From: Muribaculaceae bacterium Isolate-002 (NCI) | GTDB taxonomy: Bacteria > Bacteroidota > Bacteroidia > Bacteroidales > Muribaculaceae | Length of the DNA: 64,000 nt | Assembly: GCA_004102805.1 (NCBI GenBank) | Contig: SCEG01000002.1 | Span: 1-64,000 of the forward strand | Direction: 5' to 3' | Part shown: positions 26,883 through 34,627 of the stretch, piece by piece | Layout: each line of letters starts with the position of its first letter | Position numbering within the stretch: the first letter of the stretch is position 1 | The notes under the pieces: model-generated | Told to the model about the DNA's origin: nothing | The model's database searches: none | The model's input: only the letters and a program-made list of their open reading frames with translations | Made by a program: the position numbers and the translations under genes

Positions 26883-28808
26883 ATGGAGAGTATGGATGAT
26901 TTGAATGGGGGGATTGTTATGCGAGGAACGGGTGTTATTGATGAGGTATTGGCGGAGAATGGGCGCCGTAATGAGGCGCTGCGTGTGAGGTATGAGCCGC
27001 TTAAGGGGCGGGGGTGCCATGGGGAGCGTGTAAGGGTGGCTCCGCGGGAATGGAATGACGGGACGGCGTATATTCCTGCGGCCATGAAGCGGGACAAGGG
27101 CTACAAGAGGATAAGAACGGAGGCGGAGTGGGTGAAGCTGCGTTGCAGATATGATTTCGAATATTGGGCGGCGAAGTGTGTGACGATAAAGGACAAGACT
27201 ACTGGCGCCGACATAGCGTTTGTGCCGAACGCTCCGCAGCGCAGGGTGCTTGCCGCGCTCGAGGAGGACAGGCTCGCAGGGAAGCCTTTGCGCATGATAA
27301 TACTCAAGGCCCGGCAGTGGGGAGGGTCGACGCTTGTGCAGCTTTATATGGCATGGATTCAGATAACTCAGAAGGAGAACTGGAATTCGCTGATATGCGC
27401 GCATGTGAAGGACACGGCGGCAACGATACGGGGAATGTTCACGAAGATGCTTGACCGCTATCCGGAGGCTTACTGGGATGGCGAGGCGACTCCGGCATTC
27501 CGTCCGTTTGAGAGGACATTGAACACGAGGGTGATACAGGGCCGTGGGTGTAAGGTCACGCTCGGGTCGAGCGAGAATCAGGATGCGGTGAGGGGTAACG
27601 ATTATTCGATGGCGCATCTGTCGGAGGTCGCATTCTGGAAGGATACGGCGCAGTCGTCGCCCGGAGAGTTCATACGTGCGGTGTGCGGCGGCATCAATTC
27701 GACGCCTCTGACGATGATAGTGCTGGAGAGTACGGCCAACGGCATCGGCAATTATTTCCACAAGGAGTGGCTCAGGGCGAAGAAGGGTGAGAGCGACAAG
27801 CGGGGTGTGTTTGTGCCGTGGTATGAGATAGAGATTTACCGCAAGGAGGTGAAGGACGCGCGGGCGCTGTGGGAGAGTCTTGACGAATATGAGAGGGGGC
27901 TATGGGAGAGGGGTCTGACACTGGAGATGATACAGTGGTATCATGACAAACGCGCCGAGTATCAGAGCGCCGAGCAGATGCATGCGGAGTATCCGACAAC
28001 TGACGAGGAGGCATTTATAGCGACAGAGCATTGTGTGTTTAATCCGGAGGAGGTGGAGCGCATGCGTGCGGACTGCAACGAAGCGTTTGAGAAGGGAGAG
28101 CTTGCAGGCGAGGCCGTCACGGGCGAGATGTCAATGGAAGGATTGCGGTGGGCCGGGTCGCCGCTCGGAGGCATGAAGATATGGTCGCATCCGGAGAGAG
28201 CGCGCGGCGAGCGTCGCTATGTGGTGGGAGTGGATGTTGGAGGCAGGTCGATTACGAGCGACTGGTCGGTTATAGTTGTCATAGACCGCTGCGGCGGCGA
28301 TGACGGAGCGACGGCCGAGGTGGTGGCACAATGGCGCGGGCACTGCGATCATGACATACTGGCGTGGAAAGCAGTGCAGGCAGGCCGCTACTGGGGCAAC
28401 GCGCTTGTGGTGTTTGAGAGCAATACGTTTGAGAGCGAGAATATCGAGGGTGACCCGGGTCTGTATATATTATCGCAGGTGAAGAGGTATTATCCGAACA
28501 TCTATCACCGCCGGAGCGACGAGGGGTCGGGCAAGAGGATCGGGTTTCACACCAACCGCGCCACAAAGTCGATGATAATCAACGGCATGATAGCCCGAGT
28601 GAGGGAGCGGGGATATATCGAGCGCGACGAGGGAGCCCTTAATGAGCTGCTGACGTATCAGGTGAAGAACAACGGGAGCTATGGGGCACAGGACGGCTGC
28701 CATGACGATATGCTTATGGCGAGGGCGATAGCGCTGCATGTGGCGTCAGGGATGCCTGCGGCCGGTAATGACGGCAACGAGACGAGGTATTACAGTAAAT
28801 TCTGGTAA
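26883..28808 (+). CDS. Phage-type terminase large subunit, orphan
   Basis: A 641-residue protein with the two halves of a DNA-packaging motor. The N-terminal ATPase has a Walker A-like K142-ARQWGGS-T150 and a Walker B region TMIVLE282. The C-terminal RNase H-fold nuclease begins VVGVDVGG (D451), continues with ALVVFESNT, and ends GCHDD (D608, D609). All key acidic residues appear intact. No portal, capsid, small terminase, integrase or tail gene lies nearby. It is flanked by chromosomal genes and repeat sequence, so it is either a remnant or a domesticated stand-alone nuclease-ATPase. Confidence 0.85.
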   Translation: MESMDDLNGGIVMRGTGVIDEVLAENGRRNEALRVRYEPLKGRGCHGERVRVAPREWNDGTAYIPAAMKRDKGYKRIRTEAEWVKLRCRYDFEYWAAKCVTIKDKTTGADIAFVPNAPQRRVLAALEEDRLAGKPLRMIILKARQWGGSTLVQLYMAWIQITQKENWNSLICAHVKDTAATIRGMFTKMLDRYPEAYWDGEATPAFRPFERTLNTRVIQGRGCKVTLGSSENQDAVRGNDYSMAHLSEVAFWKDTAQSSPGEFIRAVCGGINSTPLTMIVLESTANGIGNYFHKEWLRAKKGESDKRGVFVPWYEIEIYRKEVKDARALWESLDEYERGLWERGLTLEMIQWYHDKRAEYQSAEQMHAEYPTTDEEAFIATEHCVFNPEEVERMRADCNEAFEKGELAGEAVTGEMSMEGLRWAGSPLGGMKIWSHPERARGERRYVVGVDVGGRSITSDWSVIVVIDRCGGDDGATAEVVAQWRGHCDHDILAWKAVQAGRYWGNALVVFESNTFESENIEGDPGLYILSQVKRYYPNIYHRRSDEGSGKRIGFHTNRATKSMIINGMIARVRERGYIERDEGALNELLTYQVKNNGSYGAQDGCHDDMLMARAIALHVASGMPAAGNDGNETRYYSKFW

Positions 28809-28810
28809 GC

Positions 28811-28832
28811 GTATAAAGTCGTTAAGGTCTTT
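28811..28832 (+). repeat. Fragment of the dispersed repeat after the terminase gene
   Basis: AAGTCGTTAAGGTCTTT resembles the opening of repeat copies A and B (TCGGTAAGGTCTTTAAGG in copy B). It starts a few bases after the terminase stop, so related sequence lies on both sides of that gene. It is short, so chance or simple-repeat drift is possible. Confidence 0.35.
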
Positions 28833-28856
28833 GGTGTCGGGTGATTGAAAAGGAAA

Positions 28857-28877
28857 CGGCCGCCTCAGTGGCGGTCG
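28857..28877 (-). terminator. Terminator-like hairpin of the candidate small transcript
   Basis: CGACCGCC (28877-28870 on the minus strand) pairs with GGCGGCCG (28864-28857) around a 5-base loop, with one G-T pair. On the minus strand the next bases are TTTCCTTTTC. On the plus strand a T run is absent, so it fits minus-strand termination better. Confidence 0.5.
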
Positions 28878-28957
28878 CTATTAAAAAATTGCTTATACTC
28901 TAAATAATAACCCTGCAAGAGGGAAAAGGTCATTTGAGGCCACACGGTCTAAATCCC

Positions 28958-29020
28958 TTAATAAATCGCAGCTGTGGTGTTAATATACCATTCAACTGCT
29001 TTTCTAATCATTTTTTTCAT
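28958..29020 (-). CDS. Possible 20-residue small protein
   Basis: The frame reads MKKMIRKAVEWYINTTAAIY followed by TAA. A basic start (KKMIRK) and an amphipathic, aromatic middle (VEWYI) look more protein-like than chance. The frame also sits in an A-rich leader downstream of a consensus promoter. No clear Shine-Dalgarno is present, and a frame this short could be random. I do not recognise a family. Confidence 0.3.
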   Translation of the reverse strand: MKKMIRKAVEWYINTTAAIY

Positions 29021-29157
29021 AGTTGAACAAACTTTAAAACAATCGTTTTTACCAATTTTAATCAGGCAGAGTGAATGAACCGCCGCTTGATTTTATCTTT
29101 GCCGGAATTGCTGCGCGGAGGCAGAGACCGGATAAATCGTGCTATTGAAATACGGTG

Positions 29158-29188
29158 CAAAGGTATGCACTTTTTCAAAAGCCTGCAA
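29158..29188 (-). promoter_or_regulatory. Minus-strand promoter in the gap before the DUF2851 gene
   Basis: On the minus strand, TTG (29186-29188), 20 bases, TACCTTTG (29158-29165) match the Bacteroidetes consensus. It points away from the DUF2851 gene into the candidate small transcript. Confidence 0.55.
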
Positions 29189-29242
29189 TAAAACAATGTT
29201 TTTTAACATAAAAATGTTCGATAAAAGTTTGAGTAAAATGAT

Positions 29243-29250
29243 TATATTTG
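29243..29250 (+). promoter_or_regulatory. -7 element upstream of the DUF2851 gene
   Basis: TATATTTG is an exact TAnnTTTG match 76 bases before the start codon. The -33 position is not well matched (TTCG at 29217-29220, spacing 22). Confidence 0.4.
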
Positions 29251-29325
29251 GAGTTTCGCAAGCAGTATCAACGATTTACGAATGTAAACTATTCAGTTAA
29301 AATTGTTACATAAAGGTTACGGAGT

Positions 29326-30567
29326 TTGGAAAAGTTAATGCATTATGTGTGGTCAAACAGGTTGTTTCCTCAGAATAACCTCAGGACAGCCGACGGCAAG
29401 CGGCTGCAGATCATTAACGCCGGCGTGCCGAACAACGGCTCCGGCCCGGATTTCTTCAATGCCACGGTGATAATCGACGGTCAGACATGGGCCGGGAATG
29501 TGGAGATACATGTCAGGGCGTCGGACTGGCACCGCCACGGCCACACGAATGATGTCGCATATCAGACAGTGATATTGCATGTGGTGGAGAATGACGACAC
29601 GGCTATATACCGTGCGAACGGTGAACGGATACCGCAGTTTGTGATGAAGTGCAATCCGGAACTGAGCGCCACTTTCCATTCACTGGCAGATTTATCGCCC
29701 GATACCTTACCCTGCGTGGAGGCGATAGGCAAGACAGCGCAGATATATCTCACAGACTGGATTACGGCGCTGGGGTACGAGCGACTGCACGAGAAGGCCG
29801 ACCGGGTGCTCGGTCTTGTAGCATCGAGCTCGGGCGACTGGCACGAGGCGGGGTTTATCACGTTTACCCGCGCATTGGGCTTCGGAACCAACTCAGAGCC
29901 CTTCGAGCGTCTTGCACGAGCGACGCCCTTGCGCATATTACGCCGTCATGCCGACGACAGGCTTGTAGTAGAGTCGATATTGAGAGGACAGGCGGGGCTG
30001 ATCGGAGGGCGCTACGACAAGGAGGGGTGCAGTGAGCGTATGTCATCGGAGTATGCTTTTTTCGCGGCGAAGTTCGGCATACAGGCGCCGTCGGACATGG
30101 GATGGAAATTCTCACGCACGCGACCGCAGAATTCACCGATACGCCGCATCGGTTATCTTGCCGAGCTGATATGCAGCCGCCGCGATTTCATCACGCGCAT
30201 GCTTTCAGTCGAGAGGCTGCAGGATGCATACGAGATACTTGAGGGTGCCGGACGCGGTCACGACGCGCTGTCACAGTCGTCGACAGACATACTGATAATC
30301 AATGCGGTGATACCGCTTGCATACGCCTACGCCACGTATAACGGAGAGTATGTCCGGGCTCGTGAGATTGCCGAGATGCTACATGAAATAAAGCCTGAGA
30401 GCAACAGGTTTACGACAATGTTTTCGATGGCGGGCATAGATGTAAGGTCGGCGTTTGTGTCGCAGGCAGTTGTGCAGCTGCGCAGGGAGTATTGCGAGAA
30501 ACGGAAGTGTCTGTATTGCCGTATCGGACACAGGCATCTGTCGGCCTGCGCATTGCGAGAAATGTGA
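29326..30567 (+). CDS. DUF2851 family protein
   Basis: A 413-residue cytoplasmic protein conserved in Bacteroidetes, with no established function. The family pattern is clear at the N-terminus (MEKLMHYVWSNRLF, then NNGSGPDFFNATV and WAGNVEIHVRASDWHRHGH). It ends with a cysteine-rich cluster KCLYCRIGHRHLSAC that could bind a metal. The start is probably TTG at 29326, since the family normally begins MEKLLHYVW and AAAGG lies 9 bases upstream; the alternative ATG is 29338. It stands as a single gene. Confidence 0.9.
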   Translation: MEKLMHYVWSNRLFPQNNLRTADGKRLQIINAGVPNNGSGPDFFNATVIIDGQTWAGNVEIHVRASDWHRHGHTNDVAYQTVILHVVENDDTAIYRANGERIPQFVMKCNPELSATFHSLADLSPDTLPCVEAIGKTAQIYLTDWITALGYERLHEKADRVLGLVASSSGDWHEAGFITFTRALGFGTNSEPFERLARATPLRILRRHADDRLVVESILRGQAGLIGGRYDKEGCSERMSSEYAFFAAKFGIQAPSDMGWKFSRTRPQNSPIRRIGYLAELICSRRDFITRMLSVERLQDAYEILEGAGRGHDALSQSSTDILIINAVIPLAYAYATYNGEYVRAREIAEMLHEIKPESNRFTTMFSMAGIDVRSAFVSQAVVQLRREYCEKRKCLYCRIGHRHLSACALREM

Positions 30568-30650
30568 TAAGCAACTGTTTTTACCGATTTGTTTCTCAAC
30601 CAATCGCGGTCGCCGACGGTTTATATTACAGACGTTTCAATTAATCTGTC

Positions 30651-31406
30651 ATGACCGTGTTTTCGAGAATATCAGTTTTTTTCACGCCCCGGCGCGACGA
30701 CCGCTTGCGTGAAATGGTGCTTGCTGCGCTGCGGTGGGTGATACTTGTGCTGTCGGTGGCACTTATCGTGTTCATATCGATAGACATATATGACAAAATC
30801 GATTTTCTCGCCAACCGGTTTTACATGAAATTTCAGTTTTGGGTGTGCATGGTCTTTATGGCGGATTTCTTTATCGAGCTGCTGCTGACTCCGAGAGGAG
30901 GGAGAGCCGGTTATATACGCCACCGCTGGTATTATCTGCTGCTGTCGATACCGTATCTGTCAATCATCAACCATTATGACTTGCATGTCAACTCCGATGT
31001 GCTCTACTGCATAAGGTTTGTGCCGCTTGCCCGCGGAGCTCTCGCGCTGTCGATAATCTATGGATATCTGACCCGCAACAAGATCAAATCGATGCTTGCC
31101 ATCTACATTACGATACTTATCATAACGGTGTATTTCGCGTCGCTGATATTTTTCGAGCGTGAACAGCCGGTCAATGTCCTCGTCACGTCGTATTGGGAAG
31201 CGTTGTGGTGGTCGGGGATGCAGGTGACAACGTTAGGATGTGACATCTATCCGGTCACGGTAATCGGGAAGATACTTTCGGTGGTGCTGTCGATAATGGG
31301 CATGATAATGTTTCCGCTGTTTACGGTCTATCTCACCGACATGATAATACGCCGGCACAATCAGAATGCGGGTCTGCCGGCGTCTACCGGGCAGACAGAG
31401 ACCTAA
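30651..31406 (+). CDS. Ion channel-like membrane protein with non-GYG filter
   Basis: A 251-residue protein with about six hydrophobic segments, built like a voltage-gated-type K+ channel. The segment from about 182 (SYWEALWWSGMQVTTLGCDIYP) is a pore helix plus filter, followed by the last helix (VIGKILSVVLSIMGMIMFPLF). Where potassium channels have TVGYGD, this protein has TLGCD: the YG pair is replaced by one Cys. The third segment (IRFVPLARGALAL) has a few Arg residues but is no full voltage sensor. Ion selectivity is therefore open. It is followed tail to tail by the hydrolase gene, with 23 bases shared. Confidence 0.75.
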   Translation: MTVFSRISVFFTPRRDDRLREMVLAALRWVILVLSVALIVFISIDIYDKIDFLANRFYMKFQFWVCMVFMADFFIELLLTPRGGRAGYIRHRWYYLLLSIPYLSIINHYDLHVNSDVLYCIRFVPLARGALALSIIYGYLTRNKIKSMLAIYITILIITVYFASLIFFEREQPVNVLVTSYWEALWWSGMQVTTLGCDIYPVTVIGKILSVVLSIMGMIMFPLFTVYLTDMIIRRHNQNAGLPASTGQTET

Positions 31407-32715
31407 TCCACAGGGTGATGTCGTCGAGCACTTCAGGCGCTATTGTGGTGGATATCGGAGAATACTCGTCGGGCATGCCGGTAATTGCAGGCTGGAAGAG
31501 GTGGTTGAGACCGTCATAGGTGACGATATGACGTGGAGTCGACGCAGGGAGGCCGCGGTCAAGAGCCGAGAGGTTTTCACCGGCGTCGATCTGACAGTCA
31601 AGAGTGCCGTTAAGAGCCATCACCGGGCATTCAATCGCAGATATATATTTCGCGGGGTCGAGCTCGAGGAAAGCCTTTGTCCAGGGAGATTTAGAGGTGT
31701 GCATGGGAATGACGAGCAGATTGGCCCGCAGCCCGTCGGGCAACTTCGAGATATCTACGGGAGCGCCGTTGCCGCCCCAGATATTTTCGAGCGCGGCACA
31801 GTAGGTGTCGGCGATATCGGCGGTACAGCCCGACAGCATGAGCATACGCCGGTTCTGGCTGACAAGGATTTCGCGGCCGGGTATGAGTCCGCCGGCCAGA
31901 CTGATTATGAAATCGGGGTTCGCGCCATATTCAGGATTTCCGGCCAGCATGACAGCAATAGTGCCGCCTTCGCTGTGGCCGAGCACACCAACACTGCCGA
32001 ACCGGTCGAGAGAACGCAGCCAAGTGACGGCAGCGGCGGCATCGGAAGCGAAATCGGAAGTAGTGGCAGATGAGCCGTTGCCGGTGGACTCGCCGAAACC
32101 GCGGTCGTCATAGCGCAGGGATGCAATTCCGTTGCGGGCAAGGTGATCGGCAATAACGGCGAACGGGCGGTGACCGGCCAACTCCTCGTCGCGGTTCTGC
32201 AGGCCGCTGCCAGTAACGAGCAGCAGAACCGGAGTGTTACAGTCGGCGCCCCGGGGAATGCAGAGAGTGCCGGCAAGAGTGTTGCCTGCGGCGGGATTTG
32301 AGAAAGTGACTTCCTCGACCGCATAGTCAAACGGGGGCTGCGGAGTCTGCGGACGGGCGTATGCCCCGTCGCCGGGCAGCATTTCGAGAGGATACTCCCT
32401 GCCAGCCTGTGAGAATGTGCCCGACATGCGGCCACCGGCGACACGGGCGCGATAAGAGGCACCGACAGCGTCGATAGTGACAGCAATCGAGTCGGCATCA
32501 CAGAAATCTACGGTTGCGGGTATGAGCCGCTCGCTCTGGTCGGGGCTTTGCATGGTGGCAGTCATGGAGCCGTCGGCATCCGTCTCGATGTTCAGGACGA
32601 TGCGCAGGCTGCCACGCACTCCGAGCGAGAGTTTACCCCACCAGGAGCCGGAAACGTCGGCCATAGCGCAGGCAGCGCACATTATGGCAGTGCAGGTCAG
32701 TATCAGTTTTTTCAT
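31384..32715 (-). CDS. Secreted alpha/beta hydrolase
   Basis: A 443-residue exported serine hydrolase. It has a signal peptide (MKKLILTCTAIMCAACAMA), an N-terminal beta domain of about 110 residues of the kind seen in other Bacteroidetes hydrolases, then an alpha/beta hydrolase fold. The nucleophile elbow is GHSEGG, the acid is probably Asp in NGTLDCQID, and the histidine is in DGLNHLFQP. Esterase or peptidase activity is likely; the substrate is unknown. The frame is open further upstream to 32775, but the signal peptide sets the start at 32715. It ends inside the 3' end of the channel gene. Confidence 0.88.
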   Translation of the reverse strand: MKKLILTCTAIMCAACAMADVSGSWWGKLSLGVRGSLRIVLNIETDADGSMTATMQSPDQSERLIPATVDFCDADSIAVTIDAVGASYRARVAGGRMSGTFSQAGREYPLEMLPGDGAYARPQTPQPPFDYAVEEVTFSNPAAGNTLAGTLCIPRGADCNTPVLLLVTGSGLQNRDEELAGHRPFAVIADHLARNGIASLRYDDRGFGESTGNGSSATTSDFASDAAAAVTWLRSLDRFGSVGVLGHSEGGTIAVMLAGNPEYGANPDFIISLAGGLIPGREILVSQNRRMLMLSGCTADIADTYCAALENIWGGNGAPVDISKLPDGLRANLLVIPMHTSKSPWTKAFLELDPAKYISAIECPVMALNGTLDCQIDAGENLSALDRGLPASTPRHIVTYDGLNHLFQPAITGMPDEYSPISTTIAPEVLDDITLWIRSLSAR

Positions 32716-32781
32716 TTTAGAGAGTGTTTGGTTTGACGTAAGCGATACGATCGGTTTCAGAAAGGTGCCTCTCATTTTAAG

Positions 32782-32824
32782 CGTAACCCGACATGCCTTG
32801 CTGAGCTCGGCGTGTCGGGTTACG
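32782..32824. terminator. Long hairpin between the FKBP operon and the hydrolase gene
   Basis: A 16-bp stem, CGTAACCCGACATGCC with GGCGTGTCGGGTTACG, contains one G-T pair and an 11-base loop. No T run follows on either strand. It could end the FKBP transcript on the minus strand or act as a processing or stability element within a longer transcript. Confidence 0.5.
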
Positions 32825-32857
32825 TGTAAGAAGGAGTATCAGTTTTGTAATATCCTC

Positions 32858-33766
32858 TTAGTTGGCGGGAGTTTCGATGTCGTTTACGGTTACTTCGAAA
32901 ACGAGAGTCTCCATTTTGCCGATTGGACCGCGACCTTTAGCGCCGTAGGCGAGTTCGCCGGGAATCACGAGGATTGCAGAACCGCCTTTGCCGAGCTGGA
33001 AGAGACCGTCCTGGAAGCCACGCACGAGGTTGGCAACAGAAGAGCGAGTGGGAGTGTCGCCCATAGAGCGGTCAAACTCCTCGCCGTTGAGGTGCTTGCC
33101 GACGTAGGTCATTTTGATGATATCCTTGTCGGTTACTTTGTCGCCTTCGCCGGGGTTGAGGATTTTGTAAGCCACACCTGATTCGGTTTTCTGGAAACCT
33201 TCGGCGAGGCGTTCGCTGATATATTTCTCGCCGGCAGCGATGTTTTCCTTAGCTTCGGGAGTCTCGCGGGCCTCGGCCTCGGCTTTAGCGTCGGCTTTAG
33301 CGCGGACAGAGTTCATCACGGCTTCGAATTCGCTGTTGTATTTCACGATGTCGGCCTGTGTGATGGTGTCACAGTTGTAGGCTTCAGAGAAGGCGGCGAC
33401 AATAGATTTTGCATCGACGGGAACGCCAAGATTTTTATCCATGAAAATGCCGTACATCTGCAGACCCTGCTGCACGCCGTTGAGGAATGCGAGGTTGGCG
33501 GTGTCGGTTGAGAGAACGAGTTCGAGACCTTTTACGAATTCAGCTTTCTTGAAGTCGTTGCGCTGCTGCTCGGTCATCATCGATTCGTAACGCTTGAAGT
33601 TGCTGAGAGCCTGTGCGCCCTGCATGTGTCCGAATGCAGTGGCAAGCGATTCGCCGAGCGCGGTTTCTTCCTGATTGAAATTGCCTTTGGCGGTGTTTTC
33701 TTTGCTGTCGCATGATGCAGCGAGCACCAGAGCAGAAGCCAAGACAGCAGTAAATACTTTTTTCAT
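32858..33766 (-). CDS. FKBP-type peptidyl-prolyl isomerase, lipoprotein
   Basis: A 302-residue prolyl isomerase. The signal ends LAASC with Cys19, predicting a lipid-anchored protein in the periplasm or on the surface. An alpha-helical FKBP N-domain (about 35-190) includes an Ala/Glu-rich helix (ADAKAEAEARETPEAKE). It precedes the FKBP core with GVAYKILNPGEGD, VGKHLNGEEFD and VIPGELAYG. The start at 33766 is set by the signal peptide. It is the last of three FKBP genes in a row on this strand. Confidence 0.93.
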   Translation of the reverse strand: MKKVFTAVLASALVLAASCDSKENTAKGNFNQEETALGESLATAFGHMQGAQALSNFKRYESMMTEQQRNDFKKAEFVKGLELVLSTDTANLAFLNGVQQGLQMYGIFMDKNLGVPVDAKSIVAAFSEAYNCDTITQADIVKYNSEFEAVMNSVRAKADAKAEAEARETPEAKENIAAGEKYISERLAEGFQKTESGVAYKILNPGEGDKVTDKDIIKMTYVGKHLNGEEFDRSMGDTPTRSSVANLVRGFQDGLFQLGKGGSAILVIPGELAYGAKGRGPIGKMETLVFEVTVNDIETPAN

Positions 33767-33812
33767 TTTTTGTGGGGTTAAAATTAGTTTATTGTAGTTT
33801 TTTATAATTATG

Positions 33813-34619
33813 TCATTTGACGATATCGAGCAGGGTGACGGTGAATTCGAGAGCGGCTCCCGGGGGTATGTCACGTCCGGCGCCACGTTGTCCGTAGCCG
33901 ATTTCGGCGGGGATGTAGAGGCGGTATGTGCCACCGGGACGCATCAGCATGAGACCTTCGGAAAAGCCGGGGATCAGCCCTTTGACGGGAAATTTCACGG
34001 CATTCTCTTCGGTTGTGTCGAAAACATTGCCGTTGGCGAGACATCCGGTGTAAAGCACCTCAACGGTGTCGTCGGCGGTGGGGTGTTCGCCCTCACCTTC
34101 GGTGATGACTTCGAAGAGAAGTCCGGACGGCAGTTTCTCAACCCCTTTGCGTGCGGCCTGAGCGGCAAGGAAATCAGTCTGTCGTGCCTGCTCCTGCTGA
34201 CTGAGGCGTCGGGCGACGGAGTCCATGTAGCGCTTGGCGTCGTCGACCGTCATGCCGGAGTTGCCGCCGTCAAGGATAGCTCGCAATGCCGCAAGAAAGG
34301 CAGCGTTGTCGATAATATAGCCTTCGGCACGGAGTTGCACCAGGTTGTCGCGGATGTTGAGACCCTGTGCAAGACCCTGATAGTAGACCTCATCGACGGG
34401 TTCGATAGCAAACGCCTTTGCTATGCCGTCGACAAACATCTGTCGGGCGGTATCGTCGGCGGGATACTGACGTTCGAACGCGGGTTGCAGATATCCGGCC
34501 ACTATGGTAGCCATTGCCGTAGATGTGGAGTCGGCGGGCGCGGTCTGAGCTGCGGCAACTGTTGTCGCGGCCGCCGCCACGGTCAGAAGAGCTGTGCGGC
34601 GCAATAGGTTGAGTTTCAT
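33813..34619 (-). CDS. FKBP-type peptidyl-prolyl isomerase, secreted
   Basis: A 268-residue prolyl isomerase with a cleavable signal peptide (LTVAAAATTVAAAQ, cleavage near residue 24) and no lipobox. A helical N-domain (about 40-160) and an FKBP core are visible (PSGLLFEVITEGEG, VLYTGCLANGNVFD, YIPAEIGYG, with a helix-breaking RGAGRDIPPGA before the last strand). It would act in the periplasm. Only 8 bases separate it from the upstream FKBP gene. Confidence 0.93.
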   Translation of the reverse strand: MKLNLLRRTALLTVAAAATTVAAAQTAPADSTSTAMATIVAGYLQPAFERQYPADDTARQMFVDGIAKAFAIEPVDEVYYQGLAQGLNIRDNLVQLRAEGYIIDNAAFLAALRAILDGGNSGMTVDDAKRYMDSVARRLSQQEQARQTDFLAAQAARKGVEKLPSGLLFEVITEGEGEHPTADDTVEVLYTGCLANGNVFDTTEENAVKFPVKGLIPGFSEGLMLMRPGGTYRLYIPAEIGYGQRGAGRDIPPGAALEFTVTLLDIVK

Positions 34620-34627
34620 AGCTTTAA

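Larger units (their letters stand above)
28850..29151 (-). ncRNA. Candidate small transcript (sRNA or small-protein mRNA)
   Basis: A consensus minus-strand promoter ends at 29158. About 275 bases further on, a stable hairpin at 28877-28857 is followed by GTTTCCTTTTC. Between them the strand has no long frame, several short inverted repeats (such as TTCAACT/AGTTGAA around 28991-29027), and one 20-codon frame. I do not recognise it as a known RNA family. The unit is independent of both neighbours, which run on the plus strand. Confidence 0.4.
28809..29325. other. 517-base intergenic region with opposing promoters
   Basis: AT-rich compared with neighbours. It contains, left to right, a repeat fragment, a terminator-like hairpin, a 20-codon minus-strand frame, a plus-strand -7 motif TATCTTTG (29094-29101), a consensus minus-strand promoter, and a plus-strand -7 motif for the DUF2851 gene. 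Taken together, this looks like a small minus-strand gene rather than empty spacer. Confidence 0.6.

Noticed and set aside
26673-27761. Long minus-strand open frame opposite the terminase gene
   Set aside because: It is a shadow of a GC-rich gene. The plus frame has terminase motifs and a promoter, while this translation is Arg/Pro/His-rich low complexity without known motifs.
26475-29325. Prophage around the terminase gene
   Set aside because: No portal, capsid, tail, integrase, lysis or att-like sequences were found; the neighbours are ordinary chromosomal genes.
33767-33934. N-terminal extension of the third FKBP
   Set aside because: It would bury the lipoprotein signal inside the chain and overlap the preceding FKBP gene.
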